Positions 9,001 through 17,271 of a stretch of 64,000 nucleotides of DNA are shown here, piece by piece; position 1 is the stretch's first letter, and each line of letters begins with the position of its first letter. Source of the stretch: Agrobacterium tumefaciens (GTDB lineage: Bacteria; Pseudomonadota; Alphaproteobacteria; Rhizobiales; Rhizobiaceae). The position numbers and the translations under genes are program-made. Under the pieces are notes generated by a model. The model did no database searches, was not told where the DNA came from, and was given only the letters and a program-made list of their open reading frames with translations. Location: the NCBI RefSeq assembly GCF_005221325.1, contig NZ_CP039890.1:1-64000 (forward strand). Reading direction: 5' to 3'.

Positions 9001-10065
9001 ATGGATAAGAGCCTATCTAAAACTCCTTCCGTCACCGTGGCTGACGTGGCGCGCAGGGCCGGCGTCTCGAAGGCAACGGCTGCACGCGTGCTCGGCGGCT
9101 ACGGAACTGTTAGCGACAGGGTGCGCGAGGCCGTCACAGCTGCCGCAAGTTCCCTTGACTATCGCCCGAATGAGCTTGCCCGCAGTATGACAACCGGCCG
9201 TTCCGGCACGATCGGCGTCGTAGTGGGGGATATCGAGAACCCCTTCTTCAGCCTCGCCGTACGCGGCATCACGGATATCGCCCGGCAGGCGGGGTTTACC
9301 GTCATTCTCATCAATTCGGGCGAGGATATTTTTGTTGAGAAAGCGGCCATCCGCACTTTGCTAGCCAGGCGCGTAGACGGACTCATTGTATCGCCAGCTA
9401 ATGAAAATGATGTCGAGCACCTGCATGAGGCTATTCGCTCGGGACTACCCTTGGCTTTACTTGACCGCGGGAGTGACACGCTCGACGTGGACACGGTTCT
9501 TGCCGACGATCGTCATGCTGCCGAGAATGTCACGAGCCGACTAATCGCGCTTGGTCACCGCCGCATTGCCTATCTAACCGCCTGCGACACGCCGGATCAT
9601 TGCTTCCACACGTCAAAGGACATCAGCACAGGGTCGGTCCGGCGCCGTATCGAGGGATATCTTGACGTCTGCCGTAGGGCTGGCCTTGTTGGCGTAGAGG
9701 ACTGGGTGAAGGTCGGCGCCGTCACGCCGGAACGCACACACCGGATCGTTGTCGAAATGCTCCAATCGGCAAACCCTCCGACCGCGATTATCGCATCAGA
9801 CAGCATCATCGGCCTTGAGGTATTCAAGGCTCACCGCGATTTGGGAGTAAATATTCCGGGCGATGTGTCCTTGATCTCTTTCCATGATGCGGACTGGACG
9901 TCCGTAACCAGCCCTCCGATCACCGTTGTCCGGCAACCCGTGTATGAACTCGGAGCGACGGCGGCAAGATTGCTTGTCGAGCGGTTGAATGGCGCAGATC
10001 AAGCGACCCGCAAGGTGGTCTTAAAAACCGAAGTCGTTGAACGCGCCTCAACCCGGCCGATTTGA
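9001..10065 (+). CDS. LacI/GalR-family transcriptional regulator
   Basis: A 354-residue LacI-family repressor. The start at 9001 (MDKSLSKTPSVTVADVARRAGVSK) puts the HTH at the N terminus; the frame is open further upstream but that part overlaps the operators. The HTH is followed by the hinge helix region (NELARSMTTGRSGTIGVVVGDIENPFF) and a periplasmic-binding-protein-like effector domain. Family members bind sugars or related small molecules. Its divergence from the uptake/catabolic operon, with twin operators in between, makes it the probable local regulator of 4172-8774. Confidence 0.93.
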   Translation: MDKSLSKTPSVTVADVARRAGVSKATAARVLGGYGTVSDRVREAVTAAASSLDYRPNELARSMTTGRSGTIGVVVGDIENPFFSLAVRGITDIARQAGFTVILINSGEDIFVEKAAIRTLLARRVDGLIVSPANENDVEHLHEAIRSGLPLALLDRGSDTLDVDTVLADDRHAAENVTSRLIALGHRRIAYLTACDTPDHCFHTSKDISTGSVRRRIEGYLDVCRRAGLVGVEDWVKVGAVTPERTHRIVVEMLQSANPPTAIIASDSIIGLEVFKAHRDLGVNIPGDVSLISFHDADWTSVTSPPITVVRQPVYELGATAARLLVERLNGADQATRKVVLKTEVVERASTRPI

Positions 10066-10367
10066 TGCTGAGGGCTGCTTGGACCCTCGCTGTCCCCTTC
10101 TTTCGCCCCCTCCCCTTTGGAACTCCGTAACGTTCGTGGTGTTCTGTTCAAATCGGGGCCGCCCAGCCGCGGCAGCGCCGTGGTTTGCTCTCCAGCGAAA
10201 TTGAAAGCCATGTGTCAGCCTGATTTGGAAGCGAAGCGCCGCATGTTTGGAATTTCAAAGAGTCGGCTCCGGGATATGACGGGTTGGGGTTCCGTGATGA
10301 ATGATCAAGCACATGAGGCCGACCGTTGAATCGTCCGCGAGGCCGTCATCGCACAAGTTCACTTGCC
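10066..10367. other. Gene-free region
   Basis: About 300 bp between the converging LacI-type and DUF72 genes. It contains a pyrimidine-rich stretch (10085-10115) and short frames without recognisable similarity or ribosome-binding sites. I see no clear terminator. Confidence 0.4.
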
Positions 10368-11117
10368 TCATCCCGATGTCTTGCGCGGACGTTGGCGTCC
10401 AGGCGTGCATTTCATCGTTAAAGCATTCTCGATTGCCGCACCTGACGCGGTGTTGTCGAAGACGCACCAGCCGTCAGGTGCCACGAGTTTAGAAAAGAAT
10501 CTGATCTCGTCGTCGTTATAAGCGGAATAGTAGATCTTGGGCTTTCCGTGCAGACGAACATATCGCGGGGGTCCGTCGAAGGCTTCGGCAGGCCACACGA
10601 GCGCAGGATCGGCGAAGACGCGGTCAATCTTGTGTGTCTTCAGCAGATCAACTGCCTCTTGCGACGCCCAGCTTTCGTGCCGAGCTTCAATGACGATCTG
10701 GCCTTCGTCGATCGCCCGCATCGTCTTGAGTGCGTTATCTAACGTTTGGATATCAAAGGCCAACGATGGCGGAAGCTGACACAAAAGCGGCCCACGCTTT
10801 TGGCCTAGTGGCGCAAGGTCTTCTATAAAGGTCTCAAACGGCTCTGAGATGTCGTTCATTTTGCGCCTATGCGAAATCTCTTTGGGCACCTTTGCAGAAA
10901 ATCGAAAGGTGTCGGGCACAGATTCAGCCCATCGCGCAAAGGTGGACGCCTTGTGCCGACGGTAGAAAGTGGAATTGATTTCGACGCCGTTAAAGATGGA
11001 GGCGTACCGTTGAAGGCTACTCCCCTCCTCCGGGAACTGGTCGGCGGCCGTTTTGGGTATGGACCACGCCGCAGTAGCAATTGTTGACAAATCGGGTCTC
11101 CCTCCAGCTTGAGTCAC
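10368..11117 (-). CDS. DUF72 (YecE-like) family protein
   Basis: A 249-residue protein of the DUF72 TIM-barrel family. Typical signatures are visible: SLQRYASIFNGVEINSTFYRRHKASTFARWAESVPDTFRFSAKVPKEISH near the N terminus, then PLLCQLPPSLAFD, IVIEARHESW, and RYVRLHGKPKIYYSAY. The biochemical function of the family is not established. The start is a GTG at 11117. It is monocistronic and converges on the LacI-type gene. The C terminus (MKCTPGRQRPRKTSG) looks degenerate compared with the tight end of most members, so the last few residues may be altered. Confidence 0.85.
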   Translation of the reverse strand: MTQAGGRPDLSTIATAAWSIPKTAADQFPEEGSSLQRYASIFNGVEINSTFYRRHKASTFARWAESVPDTFRFSAKVPKEISHRRKMNDISEPFETFIEDLAPLGQKRGPLLCQLPPSLAFDIQTLDNALKTMRAIDEGQIVIEARHESWASQEAVDLLKTHKIDRVFADPALVWPAEAFDGPPRYVRLHGKPKIYYSAYNDDEIRFFSKLVAPDGWCVFDNTASGAAIENALTMKCTPGRQRPRKTSG

Positions 11118-11186
11118 TTGGTCCAGTTCTACTCATCATAAACCGGGGCTTAGCGCGAAAATCTGTTTCAGCTAGGTTCCTCTTAA

Positions 11187-11341
11187 AACCTTGTCAGCTG
11201 ACAAGGTTCCACCGCGGCGATTGGGTCGCGAAGTCAGGCGGATCTTTTCAGTGTCGTATCATGGCGAACAGTCGGTGGATGCTTCGGTCCGCCAAAAACC
11301 TTGTCAGCTGACAAGGTTTTTGGCGCACTGCTTCAGTGCGC
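11187..11341. repeat. Cluster of perfect palindromes in a gene-free segment
   Basis: A perfect 22-bp palindrome at 11187-11208 (half site AACCTTGTCAG) recurs inside a longer perfect 36-bp palindrome at 11290-11325 (half site CGCCAAAAACCTTGTCAG). The centres are 110 bp apart. A third hairpin, GCGCACTG-CTT-CAGTGCGC, follows at 11323-11341. The surrounding region 11118-11632 (about 515 bp) has no credible gene. The arrangement could be protein-binding sites, a strong RNA hairpin/terminator or a mobile palindromic element; I cannot assign a function. Confidence 0.8.
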
Positions 11342-11632
11342 ATAATCTGCACCCTCCTTCGTCCACGGCACGGCATTGAGGCAACCGGGGCACCACCCTA
11401 CGAGTCATCCCATGGGGTTTCCCATTACGCAGCTCCGCGATGTTGGCATCCCCGGACCTCCCACGAAAGTAACGATGACGCCGGACAATGGCCCGCAGGG
11501 CGTGTCTAATCGATGATGGACATTTCCCTTGCTGTCAGTTTAGCCAACGCCTGAGCTCTGACCACACTTGGAACATTTGGGCTAGGCCCGTGGTTTGTAA
11601 CGGAGGTTAAGACGTCAAAGAGAGGAGATACC

Positions 11633-11995
11633 ATGTCTAACGCAAAATCGACGGATGACGATTACGATGGAAACACAGGTACTACCGATAACCGGTTCGG
11701 CTACTCGGCGGAAAGCCGGGCCCAGTTTGACGATGCAAGCGTGATCGCACGCGGAACGGTTGTCGGCGAAACCCTTAATGTTTATCGCCTTGAGCCGGTT
11801 GCAGCACCGGACGACCCACGTTGGGAGAATGCGCCCCCCCACGGAACTGTCGTGGTCGCTGCGCGGACTGCGGGTGATGCACGGGTTGTCGCTGCAGGTG
11901 CCGAACTCGATTACCTTGAGATCGACGCCCTTCCAGCAGAAGACGTGTCGACGTCGAATGCAAGTGCTTTAGAGATGAGAAGCTCTATACGGTGA
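11633..11995 (+). CDS. Small acidic hypothetical protein
   Basis: A 120-codon frame (MSNAKSTDDDYDGN...) with the ribosome-binding site GAGAGGAG 6-8 nt before the ATG, which makes expression plausible. The product is acidic, has no membrane segment, and contains a Val/Ala-rich middle (HGTVVVAARTAGDARVVAAGAELDYLEIDALP). I do not recognise the family. The last 20 or so codons (DVSTSNASALEMRSSIR) look out of frame: a more protein-like reading continues in another frame to 12084, so the 3' end may carry a frameshift or a fusion junction. Confidence 0.5.
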   Translation: MSNAKSTDDDYDGNTGTTDNRFGYSAESRAQFDDASVIARGTVVGETLNVYRLEPVAAPDDPRWENAPPHGTVVVAARTAGDARVVAAGAELDYLEIDALPAEDVSTSNASALEMRSSIR

Positions 11996-12084
11996 TTGAG
12001 GTGGAGCATGGTCGACAGGGTCTGGTGAGGGGAGTGATCGACGGCGACATCCGTGTCGACACCATCAAGCCGACCCAGATCTGA
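11938..12084 (+). pseudogene. Orphan coding tail in a shifted frame after the small acidic gene
   Basis: Reading frame 1 from about 11938 to the TGA at 12082-12084 gives RRRVDVECKCFRDEKLYT followed by a stretch rich in EVEHG and GDIRVDTIKPTQI. This has the composition of a genuine protein C terminus but no start codon of its own. It overlaps the 3' end of the preceding gene in a different frame. It is either the displaced C terminus of that gene after a frameshift or a fragment of another gene. Confidence 0.35.
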
Positions 12085-12199
12085 GTGCACGCCAACGCCG
12101 AGGCCAGGGAATGCTCCGCTCCCGCCTTCTTGGTTAGCGTCTTCACACCGTGATCCAGCAGCTTCTTGAGACTGTGGTGCCTGCCCCCCAGCAGCGATG

Positions 12200-12696
12200 G
12201 CTTATTTCTCAGCGAGGGTCGTATCGACGTCGGACGGCATGACGTGGTTTCGATCGAACCCACGCTCCTCCAGAACGCAGCACTGTTGCGGATGCCGGCC
12301 ATCACGGTGGCGATATGCCGGTCCTTGCGATCGAGCGAGAGGCCACGCTGCGCATAGTTCCAGGCGAGCGAGGAGAGGCGTCGTTGAATGGTTGAGGCGG
12401 AGTTGGCCTTGGCGCCGCGCTCCGCCGCGCCAAAGGCACTGCCGGAAGCGCAGGCCGTGATATAGAGCCCGACGGTCTGCGGGTGCGGGGGTAGGGAGAG
12501 AGGCGAACCGCCGGCACCACGCTGAAAAGTGCTTCCAGTCGGCAGCATAAGCTTTGCGCGTGGGCGGAGCTGGCCGCTTCGACATAACGCGGGCGCGATC
12601 GGCAAGGCCTGCGAGATGAGCTGGCGCCTGATCCTCGCCGACGAGAGAGTAATCGCCCCACACCTCCAGCGCGGAAATATCACGGCCAGAAGCCAA
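12200..12696 (-). pseudogene. Degraded tyrosine recombinase (N-terminal part)
   Basis: Fragments in two minus-strand frames together read as the N-terminal SAM-like domain of a phage-type integrase. One frame gives TRKAYAADWKHFSAWCRRF; after a frame change near 12500 another gives STIQRRLSSLAWNYAQRGL and DRHIATVMAGIRN. The catalytic domain (R-H-R-Y) is missing. Neither frame alone is a complete protein. It is different from the recombinase pair at 14079 and 22654, so it marks a separate old integration event. Confidence 0.72.
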
Positions 12697-12776
12697 AAGA
12701 CGGTGCTGAGGTCTCCTCGACGTGAATTTTGGTGTTTTGCCCGATGATTTGGGCCATTTCCCTATAATGACAGAAA

Positions 12777-12803
12777 TGTCCGATAATGCAAGATTATCAG
12801 ACC
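12777..12803. repeat. Resolvase-type inverted repeat
   Basis: TGTCCGATAAT (12777-12787) faces ATTATCAGACC (12793-12803) across a 5-bp spacer, an imperfect inverted repeat. It resembles a subsite of Tn3-type res (TGTC...ATAAT/ATTAT...GACA). Serine-resolvase relics occur elsewhere in the window but none is adjacent, so the assignment is tentative. Confidence 0.35.
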
Positions 12804-12916
12804 TTTAGAGAAAACCGGCGTTGAGGCGTTACGCTGGCCCGCACACTATCCCCATCAACGCGAATTTGGCTATCGGTCAAGCAATAGGCGACGGGCGGCA
12901 GAGAGGGACATTACCG

Positions 12917-14031
12917 TCACACCGTTCGGAAGAGGGAAGGACTCTTGACCGGATAGATAACGATCCGCTTTTGCGGCTGCAAATCCTCGCAGGCCAGATA
13001 AAACCCTTTTTCGAGTTTCGGCGTAAGGCTTCGCTTGATCTCTATCGCCCAGGGCTTTTCGCCTGGAGGGGTCAGCAGGAGATCGATTTCGGCTCCGGCA
13101 GCTGTACGGTAAAAGTTGGCTGCAGTGCCCTCAGGCGAGGACGCGATCAGTGTTTCGATCACGAAGCCCTCCCAACTGGAGCCGACAATTGGATGACCAA
13201 GTAATTGTTCAGTGGTTCCAAGCCCAAGCAGCGCATGGGCAATGCCGCTGTCTCTGACATAGACTTTTGGTGATTTGACCAACCGCTTGCCGACATTGGC
13301 ATGCCAGGGTTCGAGACGACGCACCAGTAGCAGGTCGACAAGAAGGTCGAGGTAAGAAGCGACGGTCTTCCCATCTACCCCTAGGGAGCGGGCGAGTTCG
13401 GCTGCGTTGAGGAGACCGGACTGGTGGTGCGCCAGCATAGTCCAGAAGCGCCTTAGCGTCTCGGCGGGGATGCGCGGCCCGAAAAGCGGAATATCTCGTT
13501 CGAGATAGGTGCGAATGAAATCCTGTCGCCAGCGCATACTTGCACGGTCGCTAGAAGCAAGGAAACTGTCAGGAAAACCACCCCGTAGCCAAAGCCTTTC
13601 GAGCGCGTCTTCAGGGACCTCCAATCCGTCGACAGGCTGCATCTCAAGATAGGCTATTCGGCCAGCCAGCGTTTCTCCGGATTGCTTGAGGAGATCGATG
13701 GAAGCGGAGCCAAGCAGCAGGAACTGACCGCTGCGCCTTCCGGCCCGGCGTTGCGATCAATCAGGCCCCGTAGGATGTGGAATATACTTGGCAGTCGGTG
13801 AACTTCATCGAGGACGACCAGCTTCTCACTGTGGCTTGCAAGATAGAGTTCGGGTTCCGAAAGCTTGGCCCGGTCTGCTTCCGATTCTAGATCGAGATAA
13901 ATGGATGTCCGGGTTTCGCTAATATTGATTGCTAATGTCGTTTTACCGACCTGACGAGGGCCCAACAGCGCAACGGCAGGGCTTTCGTCTAACAGATCCA
14001 GAAGTTCGGCTTCTATTCTTCGTTCAATCAT
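12917..14031 (-). pseudogene. DUF4143-type AAA ATPase, frameshifted
   Basis: Two minus-strand pieces make one ATPase of the AAA_14/DUF4143 family. The first (from MIERRIEAELLDLL at 14031) has Walker A LLGPRQVGKTTLA and Walker B KLVVLDEVHRLP. The second has the winged-helix and nuclease-like C-terminal half (RGGFPDSFLASS, SWEGFVIETLIA, EIDLLLTPPGEKPWAIEIKRS). At about 13735-13745 the frame breaks: the missing residues RSGQFLLLGSASIDLLKQSG are intact in the third frame. A single-base indel there would restore about 370 residues. The family function is poorly defined, with antitoxin-like or defence-linked roles suggested. Confidence 0.85.
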
Positions 14032-14078
14032 CCTTGCATTTATGGAGTTATATTCCCCAATTGCAAGGATAATTTCAT

Positions 14079-15226
14079 CTATATAACGAGGCACGTGGCC
14101 CGACCGCTACGCCGTGTCGCGTTGTTGTAATAGCTGGATGCCTGCGGCACCGATCGATGACGCGACTGCTCCATGCCTCGGGGAGGGCGATCCCACGGTT
14201 GGCAGCCTCGGTCAGATAGCCGGACCTTAGGCCATGAGCGGAAAACTACCCAGGCTCCAGCCCGGCCATGTCCGTTCGCTGCTCGAGGATAGCATTGACC
14301 GACTGCGGATCGAGTGCCCGCTTCGAGACTGCGCCCCAGCGCCCGATCCCCCGGAATACGCTGCCCTTGTCGATTTTAGCGGCTGCCAGCCAGGCGTTCA
14401 GCGCCTCCACGGCCGGCCGGTCAGATAGACGACCTCATCCTGTTTGCCATCGGAGGTCTTGGTGCGGCCAAGATGGATGGCGAGAGAGGGGAGGGGAAGG
14501 CCGCCTTCGATCTCGATCGGAGCTTCCACGCTCAGTTGTTCCAGGCGAAGGCCTGCGACCTCGCTGCGCCGTCGGCCGCCGGAGGCAAAGCCGACCATCA
14601 GGATCGCCCGGTCCCTGACGTCGCGCAGGCTATCGGTGGCGCAGCTTGCCAGCAGCTTGGTCAGCACATCGCCGGTGACGGCCTTAGCACTCTTGCGACG
14701 ACGTTGCCTTGGGACGGCCCGCACGGCGAGGCGAATGGCGGGTTTGAGAGCAGGGAGGCGAAAGCTCCGTTAAGGCCGCGCCATTTCGTGAGGTCGACCA
14801 ACTGGCCAGTCGGCGGCGTACCGTGTCGGGTGCGTGTGGACCGGCGGATTTCAGCAACCCCTGACGTCGCAGATTGTCGTCCACATCGGGTGGCATGCCG
14901 TGATCTGGTTCGTTGGCTCGCTTTTCCGGATCCCAAAGATGATGGGCAACGAATTTTAGCAGCAGCGCCTCGGGCGCCGGCCATGGAATCGATTGCCCGG
15001 TGGCTGCCAGGCCCCAGGCTTCGAGACAGGTCAGATCCGACGTAAGCGCTCGCAGCGTGTTGGCACCCATACCTTGGTTGACCAAATGGCGCAGCGTTTC
15101 GATGTCCTGGTCGGTCAGAAGCTCGGTGAGCTCATCGCGGCGTTCGAGCGGCAGGACGGACGCAATGGTATCGAGCTCTTCGGCGCGCCGCTCGACGGCG
15201 GTCGGTGATGTCTTCGATTTGGCCAA
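14079..15226 (-). pseudogene. Tyrosine recombinase, frameshifted paralogue of the gene at 22654
   Basis: It is similar over its whole length to the intact 380-residue recombinase at 22654-23796 (for example both have LRHLVNQGMG, WPAPEALLLKFVAHHLWDPEKRA, GRRRSE). At least three single-base deletions disrupt it: after RLASWST (near 14805), in the FAS-LK segment (near 14760), and after YLTGRP (near 14420). The C terminus SYYNNATRRSGRA reappears in frame before the stop at 14079. It is in the same orientation as the intact copy, and the two bracket the arsenic island. Its 3' end overlaps the start of the DUF4143 ATPase. Confidence 0.9.
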
Positions 15227-15380
15227 AGGCGCTCCAAAAGGACGGTTTCGGCGGCCTCTGAGACCGTGATTTGCCCCGATTCTTACTTGTCGGTCGTCCT
15301 TATCGAGCGGACTCTATCTGACTGATTTCAAAGAACAAGGCATTCTCCCAATTCGCCGGACTCATACTAATTAAGCGGAC

Positions 15381-15902
15381 TCAGGAGCAGCATGATCCTG
15401 TTTGCTGTACCGGGCCGCAGGATGCCGAGGCTTTCTGGTTTTCCTCCGCCAGCCAGCGATCGCGCGGCTTGCAGCTCGCGGGACGTGGCACCAGATCGAC
15501 GTGCAGTGCGCCGCTGTGTAGGGCAGGGGCCGCCGCGCAATAAAGCTGCATCGGCCGGACGCCGTCACTGACCTCAAAGGTCAATTTCGCCGAGCCGGCC
15601 AGTTGCACATGCTCCGACACCTTGCGGATGATTGCCGCGAACTTCTCGGCCGACATGTGCGTGCGGTCACCCTCATCAATGTCCCACAGCTGCACGAAGA
15701 TTTCCGACCACTCCTCGTGCTCGGCGCCGCAGTCGAGTGCTGCGAACTGCCCGGCCTTCACCTCGGTCACGTGATAGCCGCCCTTAACCGGCCGGCCGTC
15801 GTAGGAAAAGATCAATGGTAGGTCCCGGACGCCGTCGATGGTGTCGAGCAGGCGGCCAAGGCTGATGTCGGTTTCGAGAAGGGACTTGTCGAATGCGTTC
15901 AT
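15381..15902 (-). CDS. DUF6428-type protein divergent from arsR
   Basis: A 173-residue protein (MNAFDKSLLETDISLGRLLDTIDGV...) that I recognise as the type often encoded next to arsR in metalloid operons (DUF6428); its function is not established. The core resembles a small alpha/beta protein (FSYDGRPVKGGYHVTEVKAGQFAALDCGAEHEEWSEIFVQLWD). The C terminus is cysteine-bearing (SCGPVQQTGSCCS) and could bind arsenite or be degenerate. It is transcribed divergently from arsR with only 41 bp between the starts, so co-regulation by ArsR is likely. Confidence 0.72.
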   Translation of the reverse strand: MNAFDKSLLETDISLGRLLDTIDGVRDLPLIFSYDGRPVKGGYHVTEVKAGQFAALDCGAEHEEWSEIFVQLWDIDEGDRTHMSAEKFAAIIRKVSEHVQLAGSAKLTFEVSDGVRPMQLYCAAAPALHSGALHVDLVPRPASCKPRDRWLAEENQKASASCGPVQQTGSCCS

Positions 15903-15943
15903 TTCGGCTACTCATGTTTCAATAATTCAAGGATTGTAGAAAT
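15903..15943. promoter_or_regulatory. Shared arsR/DUF6428 promoter-operator gap
   Basis: The 41-bp gap between divergent starts is AT-rich, with an imperfect dyad (TTTCAATAATTCAA...ATTGTAGAAA) of the general type bound by ArsR/SmtB repressors. It is too short for two independent promoters without overlap, which supports joint repression. The exact operator is not certain. Confidence 0.45.
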
Positions 15944-16300
15944 ATGGAAGAACGTCAAGCCCTCATGTCATTTGCGGCCCTGTCGCAGGAAACCAGGCTC
16001 CACATCGTCCGCATGCTGGTGGTGGCCGGTCCGGACGGAATGGCTGCCGGTGCGATCGCGGAAAAGGCTGAGGTATCGCCCTCGAATGTGTCTTTCCATC
16101 TGAAGGAACTGGAACGCGCCGGGCTAATCAACCAGCAGCGCGAATCCCGCTCGATCATCTACACCGCCAATTACGACGGGCTGGGCGCACTGGTCCGCTT
16201 CCTGTTGGAAGACTGCTGCGCCGGGCACCCGGAGATATGCGCACCGGCCACCGAAATCGCCGCCTGCTGCGCGCCAACCCCGAAGGAGAACCTGCAATGA
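15944..16300 (+). CDS. arsR: ArsR-family arsenite-responsive repressor
   Basis: A 118-residue winged-helix regulator (RLHIVRMLVVAGPDGMAAGAIAEKAEVSPSNVSFHLKELERAGLI). Its C-terminal half holds cysteines suited to bind As(III): LLEDCCAGHPEIC and IAACCAP. This is the type in which the metalloid site is near the C terminus rather than in the DNA-recognition helix. It is first in an eight-gene operon, and its stop codon overlaps the next start (ATGA at 16297). It should repress the whole cluster and the divergent gene until arsenite or antimonite is present. Confidence 0.93.
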   Translation: MEERQALMSFAALSQETRLHIVRMLVVAGPDGMAAGAIAEKAEVSPSNVSFHLKELERAGLINQQRESRSIIYTANYDGLGALVRFLLEDCCAGHPEICAPATEIAACCAPTPKENLQ

Positions 16301-16827
16301 CCGCTGATCGCATTTACAACGTCCTATTCCTCTGCACCGGCAATTCGGCCCGTTCGATCCTCGCCGAGTCGATTTTGAATGGTGAAGGCAAGGGCCGGTT
16401 CCGCGCGTTCTCTGCTGGCAGCCAGCCCAAGGGCGAGGTTCATCCGTTAGCGCTGGATACGCTGCGTGGCCTCGGATACGAAGCGACGGGGTTCAGCTCA
16501 AAAAGCTGGGACGTCTTCGCGGAGCCCGGCGCACCGCAAATGGATTTCATCTTCACGGTTTGCGACAATGCCGCTGGTGAAGCCTGCCCGGTCTGGATCG
16601 GCCATCCGATGACTGCCCACTGGGGCGTTGAAGATCCGGCAGCTGTCGAAGGCTCCCTCATCGAAAAGGGCCAGGCCTTCTCCCAGGCGGCCCGCTATCT
16701 CAAGAACCGCATCACCGCATTCTTAAGCCTGCCCCTAGCCTCGATTGACAAGCTGGCGCTTGAAACCCAGCTCCGTACCATCGGCACGATGGAAGGCAGC
16801 ACCAGCCGCAAGGGCCACGTCGCGTGA
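16297..16827 (+). CDS. arsC: Arsenate reductase, low-molecular-weight phosphatase type
   Basis: A 176-residue LMW-PTPase-like arsenate reductase that converts arsenate to arsenite in the cytoplasm. It starts MTADRIYNVLFLCTGNSARS, with the CX5R loop CTGNSARS at about residues 13-20. It continues with AFSAGSQPKGEVHPLALDTL and the general-acid region FTVCDNAAGEACPVW. The ATG at 16297 overlaps the arsR stop. The frame is open upstream only through arsR. It is the first of two unrelated arsenate reductases in this operon. Confidence 0.94.
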   Translation: MTADRIYNVLFLCTGNSARSILAESILNGEGKGRFRAFSAGSQPKGEVHPLALDTLRGLGYEATGFSSKSWDVFAEPGAPQMDFIFTVCDNAAGEACPVWIGHPMTAHWGVEDPAAVEGSLIEKGQAFSQAARYLKNRITAFLSLPLASIDKLALETQLRTIGTMEGSTSRKGHVA

Positions 16828-17261
16828 GCTACGTTTTGGATCAGCAGCCGGCCAGCGGGCGCGATCAGGACCTGCGGGCAGCCCTGCAGGCGGCGGGACT
16901 TCCGATCGACGATCTGGAGCAAAGTGGGCGCACCTTCTTCCGCTTTGCCGACAAGGGTCAAATCGTCGGCTTCGGCGGGCTGGAGCCCTATGGCGACTGC
17001 GCGCTGTTGCGCTCCGTGGTCGTCCTGCCAGAACAACGCGGACGCGGTTATGGCGAAGCTATCTCCCGCCGGCTGCTTGACGAGGCGGGGCGCGGCGGCG
17101 CCCGTACTGTCTATCTGCTGACTCAATCGGCTGCCGCGTTCTTTGAACATCTTGGGTTCGTGAAAGTCGAGCGCACGGCTGCGCCGGAGACGATCCTGCA
17201 AACACGCCAGGCGGCAAGCTTGTGCCCGGCGTCTGCCGGCCTGTTTGCCAAATCAATCTGA
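16824..17261 (+). CDS. arsN2: ArsN2-type GNAT acetyltransferase
   Basis: A 145-residue GNAT-fold protein of the type named ArsN2 in ars operons. The acetyl-CoA-binding motif is LLRSVVVLPEQRGRGYGEAIS at about residues 63-83, followed by TVYLLTQSAAAFFEHLGFVKVER. It starts at a GTG that overlaps the arsC stop (GTGA). ArsN1 acetylates phosphinothricin-like or arsinothricin compounds; the substrate of ArsN2 is less clear. The operon position makes a metalloid-related role likely. Confidence 0.88.
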   Translation: MSYVLDQQPASGRDQDLRAALQAAGLPIDDLEQSGRTFFRFADKGQIVGFGGLEPYGDCALLRSVVVLPEQRGRGYGEAISRRLLDEAGRGGARTVYLLTQSAAAFFEHLGFVKVERTAAPETILQTRQAASLCPASAGLFAKSI

Positions 17262-17271
17262 GGATAAAATC

